From Bacteroidales bacterium (lineage in GTDB: Bacteria; Bacteroidota; Bacteroidia; Bacteroidales; SMBSF77): a DNA stretch of 6,728 bases. The position numbers were made by a program, and so were the translations under genes. The stretch spans positions 1 through 6,728 of the forward strand of contig JAIOTT010000040.1 in the NCBI GenBank assembly GCA_021106655.1. Reading direction: 5' to 3'. Below are positions 5,238 through 6,728 of this stretch, in pieces. Positions within the stretch are counted from its first letter, which is position 1. Every line of letters begins with the position of its first letter. The notes under the pieces were generated by a model, which did no database searches, was not told where the DNA came from, and was given only the letters and a program-made list of their open reading frames with translations.

Positions 5238-5960
5238 TCAGAATTCCAGATAAAAATCCTTCGTTAGCTCCTGATATTCTTCAGTAAAAGTATTATCATC
5301 ATTTCTTATCATCAGTACCGACAGGTCACGATCTGTCCCTTCTAAGGATGGCCTGGTAAGACAATACTCAGATAATATTCTTTTTACAGCTCTCTCTTTT
5401 TTTGGATAAATATTCAAATTCCTGAGAGGAAATAAGCCATTAATAATGGCTTTATCTTTGAAAACCTCACTTTCATTTTCAGGTAGGATTAAACAAAAAC
5501 GACCGTCCTGATCAAGCAATTTCTTCACGCTAAAGATTAATTCATCAAAATTGAGTTTGTCGTTATGGCGGGAAATATTCCTGTTTTCTTTAGGTGACCT
5601 CAAAGAATTTGAAAAAAACGGTGGGTTTGTAACTATTAAATCATATTTATTTGAGTGATTTTTACAATATTTCTGGAGAGATTTGTTAATAATATTCATT
5701 CTGCCCCCCCATTTTGAGTTCGCTATGTTTTGGCGAGCTTGTTCAATAGAAGGAGGGTCGATGTCAATCCCATCAATAAGTGCATTTGATCTTTGTGCCA
5801 TCATTAATGCAATTACTCCTGATCCTGTGCCAATATCAAGAATATACTGTGCTGATGTAGGGTTAACCCAGCAACCTAATAAAACGGCATCTGTTCCCAC
5901 TTTCATGGTGCATTTGTCGTCTGCGACAGAAAATTGCTTGAACCTGAATGAGGAGTCCAT
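5238..5960 (-). CDS. trmN6: tRNA1(Val) (adenine37-N6)-methyltransferase
   Basis: A 240-residue class I SAM-dependent methyltransferase of the TrmN6/YfiC family, which in E. coli methylates N6 of A37 in tRNA1(Val). The N-terminus FRFKQFSVADDKCTMKVGTD (5-24) is the typical start of this family. SAM binding is by LDIGTGSGVIALMMAQR (41-57) and the acidic end of strand 2, GIDIDP (64-69). The catalytic N6-adenine motif is NPPFF (112-116), followed by RHND (131-134). Length is normal. The ATG lies 18 bp after the rimM stop, so it is very likely the third gene of an rpsP-rimM-trmN6 operon. It ends 19 bp from the stop of the convergent decarboxylase gene, with no hairpin visible between them. Family assignment is firm; the exact tRNA substrate in this phylum is inferred. 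Confidence 0.92.
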   Translation of the reverse strand: MDSSFRFKQFSVADDKCTMKVGTDAVLLGCWVNPTSAQYILDIGTGSGVIALMMAQRSNALIDGIDIDPPSIEQARQNIANSKWGGRMNIINKSLQKYCKNHSNKYDLIVTNPPFFSNSLRSPKENRNISRHNDKLNFDELIFSVKKLLDQDGRFCLILPENESEVFKDKAIINGLFPLRNLNIYPKKERAVKRILSEYCLTRPSLEGTDRDLSVLMIRNDDNTFTEEYQELTKDFYLEF

Positions 5961-5978
5961 ATTATATTCACCTTCAAC

Positions 5979-6506
5979 CTAAATTTCTATATATAGATCT
6001 ATCAGGCCTTCAGGCGCTTCAATAATTATTTGTTTATTCTTCCTGTCAACGGTCTTGATTATTTCATCCACGACAGGAATTAAAATTTCTTTTCCTTTAT
6101 ATAATATCTGAAATAGAGCCTGTGGTTGAGTATCCACAATATCGACTATTTTACCAATATTACCATGGTGGAGATCTATTACTTCAAAATTAACAACTTC
6201 GTGATAATAAAATTTATTTCCGCTTAGTTTTGGTAATAGATCAAGTGGCAGGTAGACACTGCGTTTTACTAAAAAGTCTGTATTCTCAGGATTTATGTCC
6301 TGGAAACGTACGACAGCTTTGTTCTGATGTTCTAAGGTAATTTTCTCAATAAAAAAAGGAACCAGATCTTTATCTATCTCAATAAAGACTGATTCCAATT
6401 TCTCATATTGTTTCGGATTATCAACATCAAGCATTAAAACCATGTCACCTTTCTGACCCTGAGTTTTAATGATATATCCAAGGAAGTAATAGTTTTCCTT
6501 ATTCAA
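5979..6506 (-). CDS. rimM: ribosome maturation factor RimM
   Basis: A 175-residue RimM protein, which binds ribosomal protein S19 and helps mature the head of the 30S subunit (16S rRNA 3' domain). The N-terminal RimM beta-barrel begins with LGYIIKTQGQKGDMVL (9-24), the family's G-x-I-x4-G-x-x-G pattern, and continues to about residue 90 (KRSVYLPLDLLP). The C-terminal PRC-barrel starts at FYYHEVVNFEVID (99-111) and includes GKIVDIVDT (118-126), EILIPVVDEII (140-150) and the closing APEGLIDLY (164-172). It lies 23 bp downstream of the presumed rpsP gene, the conserved order in Bacteria, and 18 bp upstream of trmN6, so co-transcription is expected. No Shine-Dalgarno is seen, as usual in this phylum. 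Confidence 0.95.
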   Translation of the reverse strand: MNKENYYFLGYIIKTQGQKGDMVLMLDVDNPKQYEKLESVFIEIDKDLVPFFIEKITLEHQNKAVVRFQDINPENTDFLVKRSVYLPLDLLPKLSGNKFYYHEVVNFEVIDLHHGNIGKIVDIVDTQPQALFQILYKGKEILIPVVDEIIKTVDRKNKQIIIEAPEGLIDLYIEI

Positions 6507-6529
6507 TTATTATATCTGTTCAATGAATA

Positions 6530-6728
6530 TTATTTCTTCTCCTCTTTAGGAGCTTCTTCTTTCTTCTTTTCTGCTACTGTTCCTGCATCTGCCACTTCCT
6601 CTTTCTTGTCTGCTACTGCTCCTGCATCTGCCATTTCCTCTTTCTTTTCTGCTACTGCTCCTGCAGCTGCCACTTCTTCCTTCTTTTCTGCTACTGCTCC
6701 TGCAACTGCCACTTCTTCCTTCTTTTCT
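6530..6728 (-). CDS. rpsP: C-terminal repetitive tail of ribosomal protein S16 (partial)
   Basis: The open frame enters from the right edge of the window and ends at a TAA at 6530; only the last 65 or so codons are present. The protein is a low-complexity Ala/Glu/Lys/Val tail made of 13-residue units of the type AEKKEEVADAGAV, ending AEKKKEEAPKEEKK. The S16 core itself is not in the window. The call rests on two points: position directly upstream of rimM, where rpsP normally sits, and the known habit of Bacteroidota S16 proteins of carrying a long Ala/Glu/Lys-rich extension. An apparent start inside the tail (GTG at 6712) is just a Val codon of the repeat. The gene would begin outside the window and head the rpsP-rimM-trmN6 operon. 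Confidence 0.75.
   Translation of the reverse strand, partial: EKKEEVAVAGAVAEKKEEVAAAGAVAEKKEEMADAGAVADKKEEVADAGTVAEKKKEEAPKEEKK
6533..6728 (-). repeat. 39-bp tandem repeat inside the S16 tail
   Basis: Three full 39-bp units occupy 6653-6691, 6614-6652 and 6575-6613. A further unit runs into the window edge (6692-6728), and a diverged final piece lies at 6533-6574. Units are in frame (13 codons each) and differ by single-base changes, for example GCT/GAT in the ninth codon and GTG/ATG in the seventh. The array may continue beyond the window. Confidence 0.85.

Noticed and set aside
6530..6712. Separate small gene starting at GTG 6712
   Set aside because: The GTG is a Val codon within the tandem repeat and the frame stays open to the window edge.

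Overview
The window looks like chromosomal DNA of a member of the Bacteroidota, probably an environmental or gut Bacteroidales/Marinilabiliales-type lineage. The evidence is the low GC content, the near absence of Shine-Dalgarno sequences, two good matches to the Bacteroidota -7 promoter box (TAnnTTTG), exported proteins with leaders ending in ...SQ or ...AQ, a PorT-like outer-membrane barrel, and a ribosomal-protein operon with the long Ala/Glu/Lys tail usual for S16 in this phylum. The exact genus cannot be read from the window.

Left third (1-1868): a secreted alpha/beta hydrolase (58-936, +) faces the remains of a TetM-like, EF-G-related ribosomal-protection GTPase (957-1717, -). That gene keeps its first 25 or so codons and its last 230 or so (domains IV and V). 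The region between them, including most of the GTPase domain, is deleted and the junction is out of frame, so it is annotated as a pseudogene.

Middle (1869-3964): a small outer-membrane beta-barrel protein is read from what looks like an almost leaderless promoter. It is followed by a Cupin_5 (DUF985) protein, and then, on the opposite strand, a lipoprotein of the class I glutamine amidotransferase-like peptidase C26 family (gamma-glutamyl-GABA hydrolase type). Short degenerate intergenic repeats lie before and after the cupin gene.

Right third (3965-6728): a 321-bp divergent intergenic region, with a GC-rich hairpin and a perfect 7-bp inverted repeat, leads into the most interesting gene. 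This is a pyruvoyl-dependent histidine decarboxylase (4286-5218, +) that keeps the Ser-Ser self-cleavage site and the catalytic Glu but carries an N-terminal signal peptide, which implies histamine formation in the cell envelope. It converges, 19 bp apart, with the end of an operon read leftwards: rpsP (only its repetitive tail is in the window), rimM and trmN6, i.e. small-subunit maturation and tRNA modification.

The likeliest functional link in the window is between the exported histidine decarboxylase and the divergently transcribed exported C26 amidase. One makes an amine and the other belongs to a family that hydrolyses gamma-glutamyl-amines. This link is inference from gene order only.
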